Positions 27,876 to 37,675 of a stretch of 64,000 nucleotides of DNA are shown here, piece after piece. This DNA comes from an uncultured Pelagibacteraceae bacterium (GTDB taxonomy: Bacteria > Pseudomonadota > Alphaproteobacteria > Pelagibacterales > AG-422-B15), in the NCBI GenBank assembly GCA_902524285.1, contig CABZCR010000001.1:17774-81773 (forward strand), written 5' to 3'. The translations under genes and the position numbers were made by a program. The notes under the pieces are model-generated. The model had not been told where the DNA came from, did not search any database, and saw only the letters and a list, made by a program, of their open reading frames with translations. Each line of letters opens with the position of its first letter. Within the stretch, counting starts at the first letter, position 1.

Positions 27876-29564
27876 GTGAATTTTAAAGAGCGAAAATGGC
27901 AAACAGAGGCGCGTATAAAATGCTTAAAATGGTTTTTAGAAGATACTGATCATAGTTTAGAGTATAGGAATAAATTTCTTATAAATGCTGCACCTGCATC
28001 GGGTAAAACAAAACTCAGTTGCAGTATAGCCAGGATTTTATTTGATAAAGGTGAAATAGACAGAGTGATTGTAATTGCACCTACTGATCATGTTGTAAAA
28101 CAATGGTCAAAAGAATTTTATGAATTCACCAACAAGCCAATGTCACGCGTTACTGGATCTCGTTGTGAGGTAAGTGATGCAGGATTTGACGTATGCGCGA
28201 CGTGGCAATCAGTAAATAATTTTTTAGGTGGCTTTCAAAAAATTTGTGAGGACTCAAAATGTTTAGTTATCTGTGATGAACAGCATCATGCTGCTGTGCA
28301 GGCTTCATGGGGTAAAGGTGCAGCAAATGCATTTCAAAAAGCTAAGTATGTTCTTCTACTCTCTGGTACCCCTATACGCTCTGATCGTGAAGACGCACTT
28401 TGGATTGCAGTTGATAATTATGGGAACATCAAGCACCCAGTAGATGGATCATTTACTCTTACTTATGGAGAAGCGGTTGATGAGGGATATTGCCGTCCAG
28501 TAACCTTTTCCAAAGAAGAAGGTAAATTTAGATGCGAAATTAAAGGTGAAACAGTTGCTGAAGTTTCAAGTGGAGGTGTAAAAAATAAAAAACAATTCGC
28601 AGCTACTTCATTGACGACAAATTTAGACTTATTTAGATGTGCTAAAAGAAGAATTTATTTAAAAAATGGTTTACCAGATCCAAAGTCTTATCAGGCACAC
28701 ATGATTTTTAGTGCTGATGAACAATTAAGCCGAACACGTGAACTCATGCCTGATGCAGGTGCTCTAGTCATAGCTCCCGATATACCAACAGCTAAATATA
28801 TGGCAAAAATTATTGAACATTATTTGAAGGAAAAACCAGTAATTGTTCACTCTCGGGACACATCCTCAGCGTCAAACATTGATAATTATAAAAAATCAGA
28901 TCGTAAATGGCTTGTATCAGTTAACATGGTCAGTGAAGGTGTTGATATTGATCGCTTAAGAGTTCTTGTGTATTTGCCCAATGCAGAGACTGAACTTTTT
29001 TTTAGGCAGGCGATGGGACGTGTTGTGCGTAGCAGGGGTCCTTATGATGATAGCTATGCTTACATTGTTATGCCATTTCACAAAACTTTTGAGGAATATG
29101 CAAGACGAGTTCGTAATGAAATGAGTGCTCAATACCGGGATGAACCTCAAGAACGAAATTTTAAGCGATGTCCAGTGTGTTCAACTGAAAATAATAGAAC
29201 AGCAACACATTGTTCAAATGAGGAATGTGGATACGAGTTTCCCGCACCTCAAATAAATCACATTCCTTGCAGTAAGTGTAATCATTTGAATAGGAATGGA
29301 GCAAGAGAATGTGCAAATTGTGGTGAAGAGTTTGAAGAGGGTTTTACAATTCAACTTGATGATCAATACAGGGATGGAGGTATCAGTAACGGAATTGATA
29401 TTGATGAAGAAACAATGAAATCAGCAGAGGAAAATGATGATGCTGTGAGAGATTACCTAAGAGAAAAAGGATCAGCTGCGTATCACAAATGGTACAAGAC
29501 TACTACACCTGAAGAGAGAGCTTGGATTTTAAATCAGGAAAAAAAATTAAATAAAAAAAATTGA
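27876..29564 (+). CDS. DEAD/DEAH-box (type III restriction-like) helicase with C-terminal zinc ribbons
   Basis: NAAPASGKTKL Walker A, CDEQHHAA DExH box, GRVVRSRG motif VI, CPVCSTENNRTATHCSNEECGYEF and CSKCNHLNRNGARECANCGEEF. GTG start. Confidence 0.88.
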   Translation: MNFKERKWQTEARIKCLKWFLEDTDHSLEYRNKFLINAAPASGKTKLSCSIARILFDKGEIDRVIVIAPTDHVVKQWSKEFYEFTNKPMSRVTGSRCEVSDAGFDVCATWQSVNNFLGGFQKICEDSKCLVICDEQHHAAVQASWGKGAANAFQKAKYVLLLSGTPIRSDREDALWIAVDNYGNIKHPVDGSFTLTYGEAVDEGYCRPVTFSKEEGKFRCEIKGETVAEVSSGGVKNKKQFAATSLTTNLDLFRCAKRRIYLKNGLPDPKSYQAHMIFSADEQLSRTRELMPDAGALVIAPDIPTAKYMAKIIEHYLKEKPVIVHSRDTSSASNIDNYKKSDRKWLVSVNMVSEGVDIDRLRVLVYLPNAETELFFRQAMGRVVRSRGPYDDSYAYIVMPFHKTFEEYARRVRNEMSAQYRDEPQERNFKRCPVCSTENNRTATHCSNEECGYEFPAPQINHIPCSKCNHLNRNGARECANCGEEFEEGFTIQLDDQYRDGGISNGIDIDEETMKSAEENDDAVRDYLREKGSAAYHKWYKTTTPEERAWILNQEKKLNKKN

Positions 29565-29594
29565 AATTAATATAAAAATTACCAATTAAAAATT

Positions 29595-29900
29595 ATGCAA
29601 ACAGATTTAAATGCTCTTACACGACTAGGACTTTATATCTTCTTTTTTTCTTTTCTCTTATTATTAAGTTATCGAGTAGAAAATATTTCTTCATATATAC
29701 CGCCACTAATATTTTTTATACCTGCTGTAGCAGCATGTTTCTGGCTAAGCTTATTACGAAAAAGAAATAAAATTGAAACATTTCATCAAGAAATAATTTT
29801 TATTTTTATTTTTATTTTTTTAATAACAGGTGCGATAAGGGGAGCAATTATAATTTTTCCAGAGATCCCAGTAATTCAGGAGACTACATTTTGCGGCTAA
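29595..29900 (+). CDS. Small membrane protein
   Basis: 101 aa with about 3 predicted TM segments. Confidence 0.5.
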   Translation: MQTDLNALTRLGLYIFFFSFLLLLSYRVENISSYIPPLIFFIPAVAACFWLSLLRKRNKIETFHQEIIFIFIFIFLITGAIRGAIIIFPEIPVIQETTFCG

Positions 29901-30226
29901 ATCAAATTGCCAAATTCGAAGGATGTCAAAAAACTTATGTTTGGGAGTCACATACAGAATTGCACAGATTTATGGAACGTTTATATAGAAAACACAGACA
30001 ATTACCTCTTAATGGAAATAAATTATTTTTAGATAAAGAAAATATAGATTGCTTAAGAGAGGAAGTTAAAAAAAATTATATGCCTATTATGTTTGACTTC
30101 ATGAACCCTCATGACTTTACAGATTTAGCTGTTTTAAAATACAAAGATCAAGATTTAGAGTTTTGTGACTGGGCATTAGCAAACTTAGAAAACGGTAGAA
30201 AAATTTATTATACTTTTTGGGATTAA
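29891..30226 (+). CDS. Phage-like hypothetical protein
   Basis: 111 aa, TTG start, overlaps upstream ORF; acidic/aromatic composition as in phage accessory proteins. Confidence 0.45.
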   Translation: MRLNQIAKFEGCQKTYVWESHTELHRFMERLYRKHRQLPLNGNKLFLDKENIDCLREEVKKNYMPIMFDFMNPHDFTDLAVLKYKDQDLEFCDWALANLENGRKIYYTFWD

Positions 30227-30230
30227 ACTT

Positions 30231-30566
30231 ATGGGAATTGCAGAGGTTATGGCAATTATAGAAAAAGATATGCAATTGGCTGAAAATCGTGCCGCTGGAG
30301 AGTTATTTTTAAGTGAGATCTCTTATGATGAATCAAGTAATAATAGTGCTCACAAAATACTAAAGGAATGGAAAGAAATTAGAGAAAACCCTGATTTATA
30401 TGAATTTTTAAGCCTATGTGAGCAAGTTAGACTGCAGTTGGTAAGAGAGGATATATCAGAAAGAGACGCTATAAATATGATTAAAGATTTGGGATGTTTT
30501 CATAAGGGTTTTCCAACAGAGGTGGAAATATTGGATTATCTTTATAGCGAGGAATTAGAAATTTAA
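30231..30566 (+). CDS. Hypothetical protein
   Basis: 111-aa ORF; its stop overlaps the ExoI start (taATG). Confidence 0.55.
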   Translation: MGIAEVMAIIEKDMQLAENRAAGELFLSEISYDESSNNSAHKILKEWKEIRENPDLYEFLSLCEQVRLQLVREDISERDAINMIKDLGCFHKGFPTEVEILDYLYSEELEI

Positions 30567-31999
30567 TGAGTAAAAAATACATATTTTGGGATTTAGAAAC
30601 GTCTGGTTTATCACCTGCATTTGATAGCATACTACAGTGTGGTGCTATTTTGACTGATGAAAATTTCAATATCTTAGACAAGTTTGACCTAAGAGGTCGA
30701 ATGAAAGAAGAATATCCAATACCTAGTGTAGCAGCACTTTTAGTTAATAAAGTATCAGTGGATCAACTCAAAAATGAAGAGTTATCAAATTCTGAACTAA
30801 TTGCTGAAATTCAAAATAAGTTTCAGTCTTGGGGCGAGGCCACCTATTTTTCATATAACGGTTTAAAGTTTGATGAACTTTTTTTAAGACAAGGTTTATT
30901 TCAAACAGCGTTCAATCCATACTTAACAAATACGAATGGCAATAAAAGAGGTGATGTCATGAAGGTTTTACATACTGCAGCTGCGGTAGCCCCAAATGCA
31001 TTTGCAACACCTATTAGTGACACGACGGGAAAAGTTACCTTTAGATTAGAATTGTTTTCTAAAGCTAATAACATTGAGCATGCATCTGCTCATGATGCAC
31101 TTTCTGATTGTTACGCAACACTTGAAGTTTGTAAATTGATTAGCGAGCGTTGTAATGATGTTTGGCAGTCATCATTAAAAACACTTTCAAAACAAGATGT
31201 CTTTGAATACATAAATCAAGATAAAGTATTTTGTGCATCAAGATTTTTTAGAGGGAAAGAATACACTCATGGACTAGCATACATTACAGTTAATCCTTCA
31301 TATAATAATCAAATATACTGTTTCGATCTTACTACTGATCCTGAGATGATATTTGATTTAGATAGGCAAGAGTTAAAAAAACTCTTTAAGGGTAAAAACA
31401 AATGCTTTCATTTAATTAAGGCAAACGAACAACCAATTCTTCTTGATGAGAAATATTTGTATCAATCTCAAGATTATACAGACACTGATCCAAAAATTAT
31501 TCATGATCGCATGCTTAAAATTAGAAAAAATAAAGCATTCATAGAAAAATTTGGAAATTTACTTCTTGATATGTCGGAAGAAAAATCGCTTACGAGCAAT
31601 CAAGTCGATAAAGAGTTTGAAGACCAAATTTATGATGGTTTTCCAGATGCAAAAGATAATTATCTTATGAAAGATTTTCACGCAGCTGAAGATGACAAAA
31701 AGTACGAAATATCTCAAAAAATTACAGATGTGCGAATTAAAGAATTTGCAAAAAGGGTGCTATACAACAATAATCCAGAGCTGTTGCCAAAGAAAATACT
31801 CAAGGATCATACCCATGCAATTGCTGACAAACTATTAACTACCGATAAATGTGCATGGAAAACAATACCTGATGCAATGGCGGAAATAGATAATCTTAGA
31901 GCAGATGAAGAGAGAGACGATCTAGAACTGATTGATCAGTATGATGCATACATTCAAGAGCTTTGGGACAAGTTCAATAATATTAAGGAGACAAAATAA
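30566..31999 (+). CDS. sbcB: Exodeoxyribonuclease I
   Basis: FWDLETSGLSPAFDSILQCGAI (ExoI), FSYNGLKFDELFLRQGLF, SAHDALSDCYATLEV. Confidence 0.88.
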   Translation: MSKKYIFWDLETSGLSPAFDSILQCGAILTDENFNILDKFDLRGRMKEEYPIPSVAALLVNKVSVDQLKNEELSNSELIAEIQNKFQSWGEATYFSYNGLKFDELFLRQGLFQTAFNPYLTNTNGNKRGDVMKVLHTAAAVAPNAFATPISDTTGKVTFRLELFSKANNIEHASAHDALSDCYATLEVCKLISERCNDVWQSSLKTLSKQDVFEYINQDKVFCASRFFRGKEYTHGLAYITVNPSYNNQIYCFDLTTDPEMIFDLDRQELKKLFKGKNKCFHLIKANEQPILLDEKYLYQSQDYTDTDPKIIHDRMLKIRKNKAFIEKFGNLLLDMSEEKSLTSNQVDKEFEDQIYDGFPDAKDNYLMKDFHAAEDDKKYEISQKITDVRIKEFAKRVLYNNNPELLPKKILKDHTHAIADKLLTTDKCAWKTIPDAMAEIDNLRADEERDDLELIDQYDAYIQELWDKFNNIKETK

Positions 32000-32001
32000 T
32001 A

Positions 32002-33090
32002 ATGGAATTAGCAATTGCCCTAGCTGCTGGTGTAGCAATAGGTTTTTTTATAACAAAATATTTTAAAGATCGTGAAATTAAAATTATCAGAGAAAATACT
32101 TCTGATAAATCCATTCACAATGACCAAATAATTAAAACAATTGAAAGCAGCGTTGAGGAATCAACAAGTAAAGCTCAGAAACCTTATTTTGATGAATTAA
32201 CTAAGAAGGAACAACGTATAGCAACAGCTGAGGAAGAAGTTAAAAGACAGAAGCAGCAGTATGAATTAAAAGAAAGAGAAATAATGCGCATGCATTCTGA
32301 AGCAAATATCAAAAAAAACTATTCTAATATTTCAAGAGGAGCTGATGCTGAGCAAATAATGCAAGACATTATTTTGTCATCAGGTTTCGTAAAAGGTAAA
32401 AATGTTGAATTTAGAAAAACACAAGATGGAATAACTGGAACACCAGATGCAACACTTATTTATCCAAGGGAAAGAAAAGTTATCTGTGATGCAAAAGCTC
32501 CACTTGCAAAATTTGATGAAATTGTTGATGCTGGTCAGGCTGGTAACGAAAGTATGATAGAAAAATTAAAATCAGAATTTGGTGAGAGAATACTAAATCA
32601 TATCGATTGGCTCTCAAATAAAGGCTATCACAAGGCAAAGAATTCGATGAATTTTACAATGATGTTTTTACCTAGTGAAACACATAGAGCCGTAGCAGAG
32701 GAAAGTGTAGGTTTACATCAGAAAGATATGAATGATTATGCAATAAAAAATAAAATTGTAATCGTATCTCCAAATACATTTTATCCTTATGTAGAAAAAA
32801 TAAATGAGCTTTGGCAGTTACATGAAAATGTGAAATCTGCAGATGAAGCATTATCAATTGTAAAAGAAGCGTTTAAAGCCATAAGAATTATTTCTGAAAA
32901 GATCAGTAATGTAATTAAGAAATCAAATGCTACAGTTGCTGAAGCCGATGATTTAAAGAGGTCATTCAATTCGACCTTTAAAAGAGCGAGTGAAAAAGTA
33001 AAATCAACAAACTTTAGCGATGATAACTTAGACAAAGTTGTGGATGAAAAGGCTGATATAATAGATATTACAAATAAAAAAAGTAAGTAA
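32002..33090 (+). CDS. rmuC: DNA recombination protein RmuC family
   Basis: N-terminal TM, coiled coil; KVICDAKAPLAKFDEIVDA; MNFTMMFLPSETHRAVAEE. Confidence 0.82.
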   Translation: MELAIALAAGVAIGFFITKYFKDREIKIIRENTSDKSIHNDQIIKTIESSVEESTSKAQKPYFDELTKKEQRIATAEEEVKRQKQQYELKEREIMRMHSEANIKKNYSNISRGADAEQIMQDIILSSGFVKGKNVEFRKTQDGITGTPDATLIYPRERKVICDAKAPLAKFDEIVDAGQAGNESMIEKLKSEFGERILNHIDWLSNKGYHKAKNSMNFTMMFLPSETHRAVAEESVGLHQKDMNDYAIKNKIVIVSPNTFYPYVEKINELWQLHENVKSADEALSIVKEAFKAIRIISEKISNVIKKSNATVAEADDLKRSFNSTFKRASEKVKSTNFSDDNLDKVVDEKADIIDITNKKSK

Positions 33091-33128
33091 AATCATATAT
33101 TTAACCTAATAAATAACAGTTTTATAGC

Positions 33129-33157
33129 TTGACTTTGACCCCCCTCATACATAAATT
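33129..33157 (+). promoter_or_regulatory. Putative sigma70 promoter for trx (TTGACT-17-TAAATT)
   Basis: Spacing exact; SD aaggaa shortly upstream of ATG 33185. Confidence 0.5.
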
Positions 33158-33184
33158 ACAGACAACTTTAGGGAAGGAATCACT

Positions 33185-33508
33185 ATGGCAACTATTAATG
33201 TAACAGACGCATCTTTTGAAGAAGAAGTATTGAAATCAGATAAGCCTGTTGTGCTTGATTTTTGGGCACCTTGGTGTGGACCTTGTAAGCAAATCGGTCC
33301 CTCTCTTGAAGAGATATCAGATGAAATGGCTGATAAAATCACCGTTGCTAAAATTAATATTGATGAAAACCCTAATACACCCACACAGTTTGGTGTTAGA
33401 GGAATCCCAACCATGTTAGTTTTTAAGAATGGTGAGGCTGCTGCAACGAAAGTAGGAGCGGTATCTAAAACTGCAATCGTTGAGTGGATTGAAGACTCAA
33501 TCGCTTAA
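33185..33508 (+). CDS. trxA: Thioredoxin
   Basis: FWAPWCGPCKQIGP; GIPTMLVFKNG. Confidence 0.96.
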   Translation: MATINVTDASFEEEVLKSDKPVVLDFWAPWCGPCKQIGPSLEEISDEMADKITVAKINIDENPNTPTQFGVRGIPTMLVFKNGEAAATKVGAVSKTAIVEWIEDSIA

Positions 33509-34791
33509 TTCATTTCTAAAACTTTTCCAGCTAAATATAAAGATCCACATATTAGGATACGTGCATCTTGGTAATTATTATTTATATTAGTCAATGCTTC
33601 CTGAATTGAGTCGGCTTTATTTATATTTTCATAATACTTTTTAAGCCCAGCATATAATTCATTTGAATCAATAGCACTCTCTTCATCTGGTATCGTAATA
33701 ACAGTAAGAGCATCAATTTTATCAAACCTGCTTAAATAACTAATTGGATCTTTTGTATTGATCATTCCTAAAATTATACATAACTTTTTATTCGTAAGCT
33801 GATTAATTGTTTCATTTAGATTACTCGCCGCGTCCTCATTATGAGAACCATCTAAATACAATTCATTTGTTGAAGCTATAGTAGATCCTAATTTGCCATT
33901 GGATATCTTTTCCATTCTCCCTGGAAAGTAAGTATTATTGTGAAGATTTTTAGAGACAAAAGACTTGATATCAATATTGGGTAGTTTCGAAGCTGTAGCC
34001 AATGCAAGTCCAAGGTTCTTTTTTTGAAATACATTATGTGTATATAGGTTATCAAATTCAATTTTGTTTTGGTTATCTTCATATATTAACTTGTCATTAT
34101 GTTCCGTTAAGTTCCAGTGAATTCCATGGGCAAATATCGGAGCTTTTTTATATTCAGCCTGATCCGTAAGTATTTCTTTAGCTTCTGGGTAAGGCTGATA
34201 ACCAATAATAGCTGGGATATCACTTTTAATTATTCCAGACTTTTCAAACGCTATCATCTCAATGCTATCTCCTAAAAAATCCTCATGATCCCTAGAAATT
34301 GATGTAATAACTGAGATTGAAGGAGTTATTACATTGCTGCTATCCAGTCTTCCACCTAAACCTACCTCAAGAAGTGTATAATCAGCTGGGCTATTTGAGG
34401 CTGCTTCAAAAAAAGCGGAACTAGTTATTTCAAAGAAAGTAATCGGATCGCTATGATTAAAATCTTTCACCTTATTTAAGACGGAATACAGCTCCTCATT
34501 TGATATTTCTTTATCCATAAGCTGAAACCTCTCATTAAATCTAATTAGGTGAGGCGAGATATAGGCATTCGTCGATTTACTATTACTTTTTAAGATGTCC
34601 TGAATAAATTTCAGTGTAGAAAATTTTCCATTAGTTCCAGCAATATGAACAATATTATTTATTTTATTTTGAGGGTTATCTAATTTTTCTAATAGGTTAC
34701 AAACTCTATCGAGTGATAAATCTATTCTTTTTGGATGAAGTTCAAGAAGCTCGTCTAAAAGCTTATCAATTTGTTCATTTGATATTTTCAA
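33505..34791 (-). CDS. folC: Folylpolyglutamate/dihydrofolate synthase
   Basis: HIAGTNGKFST; LLEVGLGGRLDSSNVI; LDGSHNEDA. Confidence 0.93.
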   Translation of the reverse strand: MKISNEQIDKLLDELLELHPKRIDLSLDRVCNLLEKLDNPQNKINNIVHIAGTNGKFSTLKFIQDILKSNSKSTNAYISPHLIRFNERFQLMDKEISNEELYSVLNKVKDFNHSDPITFFEITSSAFFEAASNSPADYTLLEVGLGGRLDSSNVITPSISVITSISRDHEDFLGDSIEMIAFEKSGIIKSDIPAIIGYQPYPEAKEILTDQAEYKKAPIFAHGIHWNLTEHNDKLIYEDNQNKIEFDNLYTHNVFQKKNLGLALATASKLPNIDIKSFVSKNLHNNTYFPGRMEKISNGKLGSTIASTNELYLDGSHNEDAASNLNETINQLTNKKLCIILGMINTKDPISYLSRFDKIDALTVITIPDEESAIDSNELYAGLKKYYENINKADSIQEALTNINNNYQDARILICGSLYLAGKVLEMN

Positions 34792-35646
34792 TTAGGCTAC
34801 TCTTTTAAGTAATAATGAAATTATTTGAGATAATTTATCTTTGAGTTCTTTTCTATGAACCACTTGATCTATAAACCCATGTTCTAATAGATATTCTGAT
34901 CTTTGGAACCCATCAGGCAGAGTCTCACCTACAGTATTTGAAATTACTCTAGGACCTGCAAAACAAATTAATGCGTTTGGTTCAGCCAATGTAATTGATC
35001 CCAACGATCCAAAAGACGCAGACACACCTCCACTTGTTGGATTTGTATTAACAACTATATATGGCAACTTAGCATCTTTAACCATCTGACAAGCTATTGT
35101 TGTTTTTGGAAGTGATTGAAGAGAATGCTGATTTTCATCCATTCTTGCACCTCCCGAACACGTGAATACAATTAATGGAGTATGATTTGTGACTGAGTGT
35201 TCTGCTGCTTTAATCATTGCCTCTGCAGCTGAAGCTCCCACAGAACCACCCATGAAATGAAAATTTTGAGCAGCAATAGTTACATTGATATTATTAATTT
35301 GCCCGTAACCAATAAGAAAACAGTCATCCATGTCTGTTTTTTGGCGAGCATCATTAAATCGCTCTTTGTAAGTTTTTAATGCTTTAAAATTAAGTGGGTC
35401 AATGAATCCAGAGGGATATTTTATTTCTTCAAATACACCACCATCAAATAGATTTTTAAATCTAATACGAGGATGAATTTGTAAGTGTTCATCACAATTA
35501 GGGCACACAAAAAGAGTTTTTTCTAGATCACTCGAATAGAGCATTGTTTGGCATTGAGAGCATTTAATCCAGGCATTTTCTGCGATATCTAAACTTTTTT
35601 TCTTTCTAGGAAATACTTTTGAAATAGTTCTTGTTAACCAATTCAT
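34792..35646 (-). CDS. accD: Acetyl-CoA carboxylase carboxyltransferase subunit beta
   Basis: CSQCQTMLYSSDLEKTLFVCPNC zinc finger; FTCSGGARMDE; TSGGVSASFGSLG. Confidence 0.95.
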   Translation of the reverse strand: MNWLTRTISKVFPRKKKSLDIAENAWIKCSQCQTMLYSSDLEKTLFVCPNCDEHLQIHPRIRFKNLFDGGVFEEIKYPSGFIDPLNFKALKTYKERFNDARQKTDMDDCFLIGYGQINNINVTIAAQNFHFMGGSVGASAAEAMIKAAEHSVTNHTPLIVFTCSGGARMDENQHSLQSLPKTTIACQMVKDAKLPYIVVNTNPTSGGVSASFGSLGSITLAEPNALICFAGPRVISNTVGETLPDGFQRSEYLLEHGFIDQVVHRKELKDKLSQIISLLLKRVA

Positions 35647-36449
35647 GAGCTTAGCTTTTGTTTTAAATCACTTACCATATTGCCTACATTTGTGGCAGGA
35701 TTAAGTTCTTTATCAATTGACCTTGTTATTTCTCTGCATAATGCTGATCCTACAACGCATGCATCAGTATCCTTAAAATCATATATTGTATCTGCTGTAA
35801 TTCCAAAACCAATTATACATTTTTTATCGGGAGATATCTTTTTAATTAAACTAAATCTTTTCTTAATTTCGTCTGAACTTACTTTTAATTTTTGACCTGT
35901 AGTTGAAAGCATTGAAATATAGTAAACAACCTCATGAGCATCATTTAATATACTTTTTAGTCGGTCTTCATTTGTAGTTGGGCAAAGCAATTGTATGAAT
36001 ACAATACTATTTTCTTTACATTTTTTTGCAAAATCAAGATTAAGTGGCCAGGGCCAATCAACACATATTATGCCTGAAACTTTACTACTTATGCATCTCT
36101 TTAGGAACTCATCTTCCCCGTAAGCCATAATTTTATTCTGGTATGTCATTATGATTACTTCTGTCTCGTAATCTTTTTTGAACTCTTCAATAATTTCAAA
36201 AATGTCATTGGTTTTAATCCCATTAGATAGCGCTCTGTAAGTACTGTCTTGAATTGCACCACCGTCACCAATGTTTGCTCCGTGTCCAAGTCCACATTCA
36301 ATAATATCAACACCTGCATCTGCAATTGATCTAAATATATCTAGAGAAGTTTTTTTATCTGGGTCTCCTCCAACTGTATAAGTTAATAGCGCAGCTCTAT
36401 TATTTTCTTTTGCTCGTTCAAAAGATTTAATTAATGTAGACGATGTCAT
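35643..36449 (-). CDS. trpA: TrpA-family tryptophan synthase alpha subunit, divergent
   Basis: TVGGDP, GVDIIECG, IGFGIT, VVGSALC conserved; PFSDP loop replaced (GHGAN). Sits in trpF-trpB-trpA-accD-folC order. Confidence 0.82.
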   Translation of the reverse strand: MTSSTLIKSFERAKENNRAALLTYTVGGDPDKKTSLDIFRSIADAGVDIIECGLGHGANIGDGGAIQDSTYRALSNGIKTNDIFEIIEEFKKDYETEVIIMTYQNKIMAYGEDEFLKRCISSKVSGIICVDWPWPLNLDFAKKCKENSIVFIQLLCPTTNEDRLKSILNDAHEVVYYISMLSTTGQKLKVSSDEIKKRFSLIKKISPDKKCIIGFGITADTIYDFKDTDACVVGSALCREITRSIDKELNPATNVGNMVSDLKQKLSS

Positions 36450-37675
36450 ATTTTGTAACCAAGTCTCTCAGCGATAATTTTAGAGTCTTTTGCAGAGTCT
36501 CCGCACGAATCTACAACAATAATTGTATCTTTACTTAATTTAGGTGCAATTTTGATTGCTTCTGCGAATGCATGTGAAGGTTCAAGTGAGGGACTCACAA
36601 ATCCCTCATTTTTACTGACTAATTGAAAAGCTTCTATGGCTTCTTCGTCACTTGCAGAAGTGTATCTTGCTCTTCCAGTTTCTTTTAGAAAACAATGAAG
36701 CGGACTTACACCCGGATAATCAAGTCCAGCACTTATTGAATCTGTCTCTTCAATTTCTCCCTGATCGTCTTGAATGACATATTGAGTTGCTCCATGAAGA
36801 ACCCCAATAGGTGAGTCATTTGTCAAGGGTGCAGCATGTTTTGAGGACCCCTCTGGCCCACCAGCTTCTACTCCTATGAGTTCAACATTATCATAGTCAA
36901 TCCACTCATTCCAAAATCCTGCAGCTGACGATCCTCCACCAACGCAATTAATTAATTTCATATCTTTTGGAACTTCACCAAATTCATCCATTACTTGTTT
37001 TTTCATTTCTCTGGATATTTGAGCGGTTGACCAAGCACATATTTTGACAAAAATAGTAGGGCCAACAGTGCTTCCAACACACATATGCGCTTCTTCATTC
37101 TCACTTGTCCACCATCTCATGCATTCTGATACAGCATCCACTAAAGTTTGTGAACCAGAGTTTACAGGAACAACTTCAGCGCCATAACTTCGCATAGAAA
37201 ATACATTTATAGATTGTCTTTCAACATCCTTTGCGCCCATGAATATTTTGCATTTTAAATTAAATTTTGCTGCCGCCATACTGAGCATCTTTCCTGCATA
37301 TCCGGCACCAGTGTCACCCCCTATATAAGTTTTGCCTAATCGCTTACATATTAAGCTGTGAACGACTGCATTATAAGCTTTGTGCGCTCCACCTGTTGCT
37401 TTAGAAACTAGTTTGCAATAAATTTGAGCTCCACCAAGATGCTTCGTAAGGTTCTCTAATTTTATAAATGGCGTTGGCGCTCCAACAAAATTTTTAAAAT
37501 AATAATCTCTCTCAGCGATAAATGTTTCATCATTTCTTAATTTTTCAAATTTACGAGTTAATTCTTCAATTGGATAATTGAGACTTTCAGCAATTTGGTT
37601 TCCACCAAATTTACCGCCCCAATATCCATTTTCGTCATGTTGGTCAATGAGAGGAATTCCTTTTTCTAGTTTCAT
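36446..37675 (-). CDS. trpB: TrpB-family tryptophan synthase beta subunit, divergent
   Basis: FVGAPTPFIKLENLTKHLGGAQIY, GGAHK (PLP Lys), GAKDVERQSINVF, CVGGGSSA, SISAGLDYPGVSPLH conserved; KxEDLNHTGAHK and ETGAGQHG motifs altered. Confidence 0.85.
   Translation of the reverse strand: MKLEKGIPLIDQHDENGYWGGKFGGNQIAESLNYPIEELTRKFEKLRNDETFIAERDYYFKNFVGAPTPFIKLENLTKHLGGAQIYCKLVSKATGGAHKAYNAVVHSLICKRLGKTYIGGDTGAGYAGKMLSMAAAKFNLKCKIFMGAKDVERQSINVFSMRSYGAEVVPVNSGSQTLVDAVSECMRWWTSENEEAHMCVGSTVGPTIFVKICAWSTAQISREMKKQVMDEFGEVPKDMKLINCVGGGSSAAGFWNEWIDYDNVELIGVEAGGPEGSSKHAAPLTNDSPIGVLHGATQYVIQDDQGEIEETDSISAGLDYPGVSPLHCFLKETGRARYTSASDEEAIEAFQLVSKNEGFVSPSLEPSHAFAEAIKIAPKLSKDTIIVVDSCGDSAKDSKIIAERLGYKI

Noticed and set aside
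33128-33160. Heat-shock (sigma32) promoter upstream of trxA because of CTTGA and CCCC
   Set aside because: Spacing between CTTGA and CCCCTCAT is far too short; a sigma70 reading fits better.
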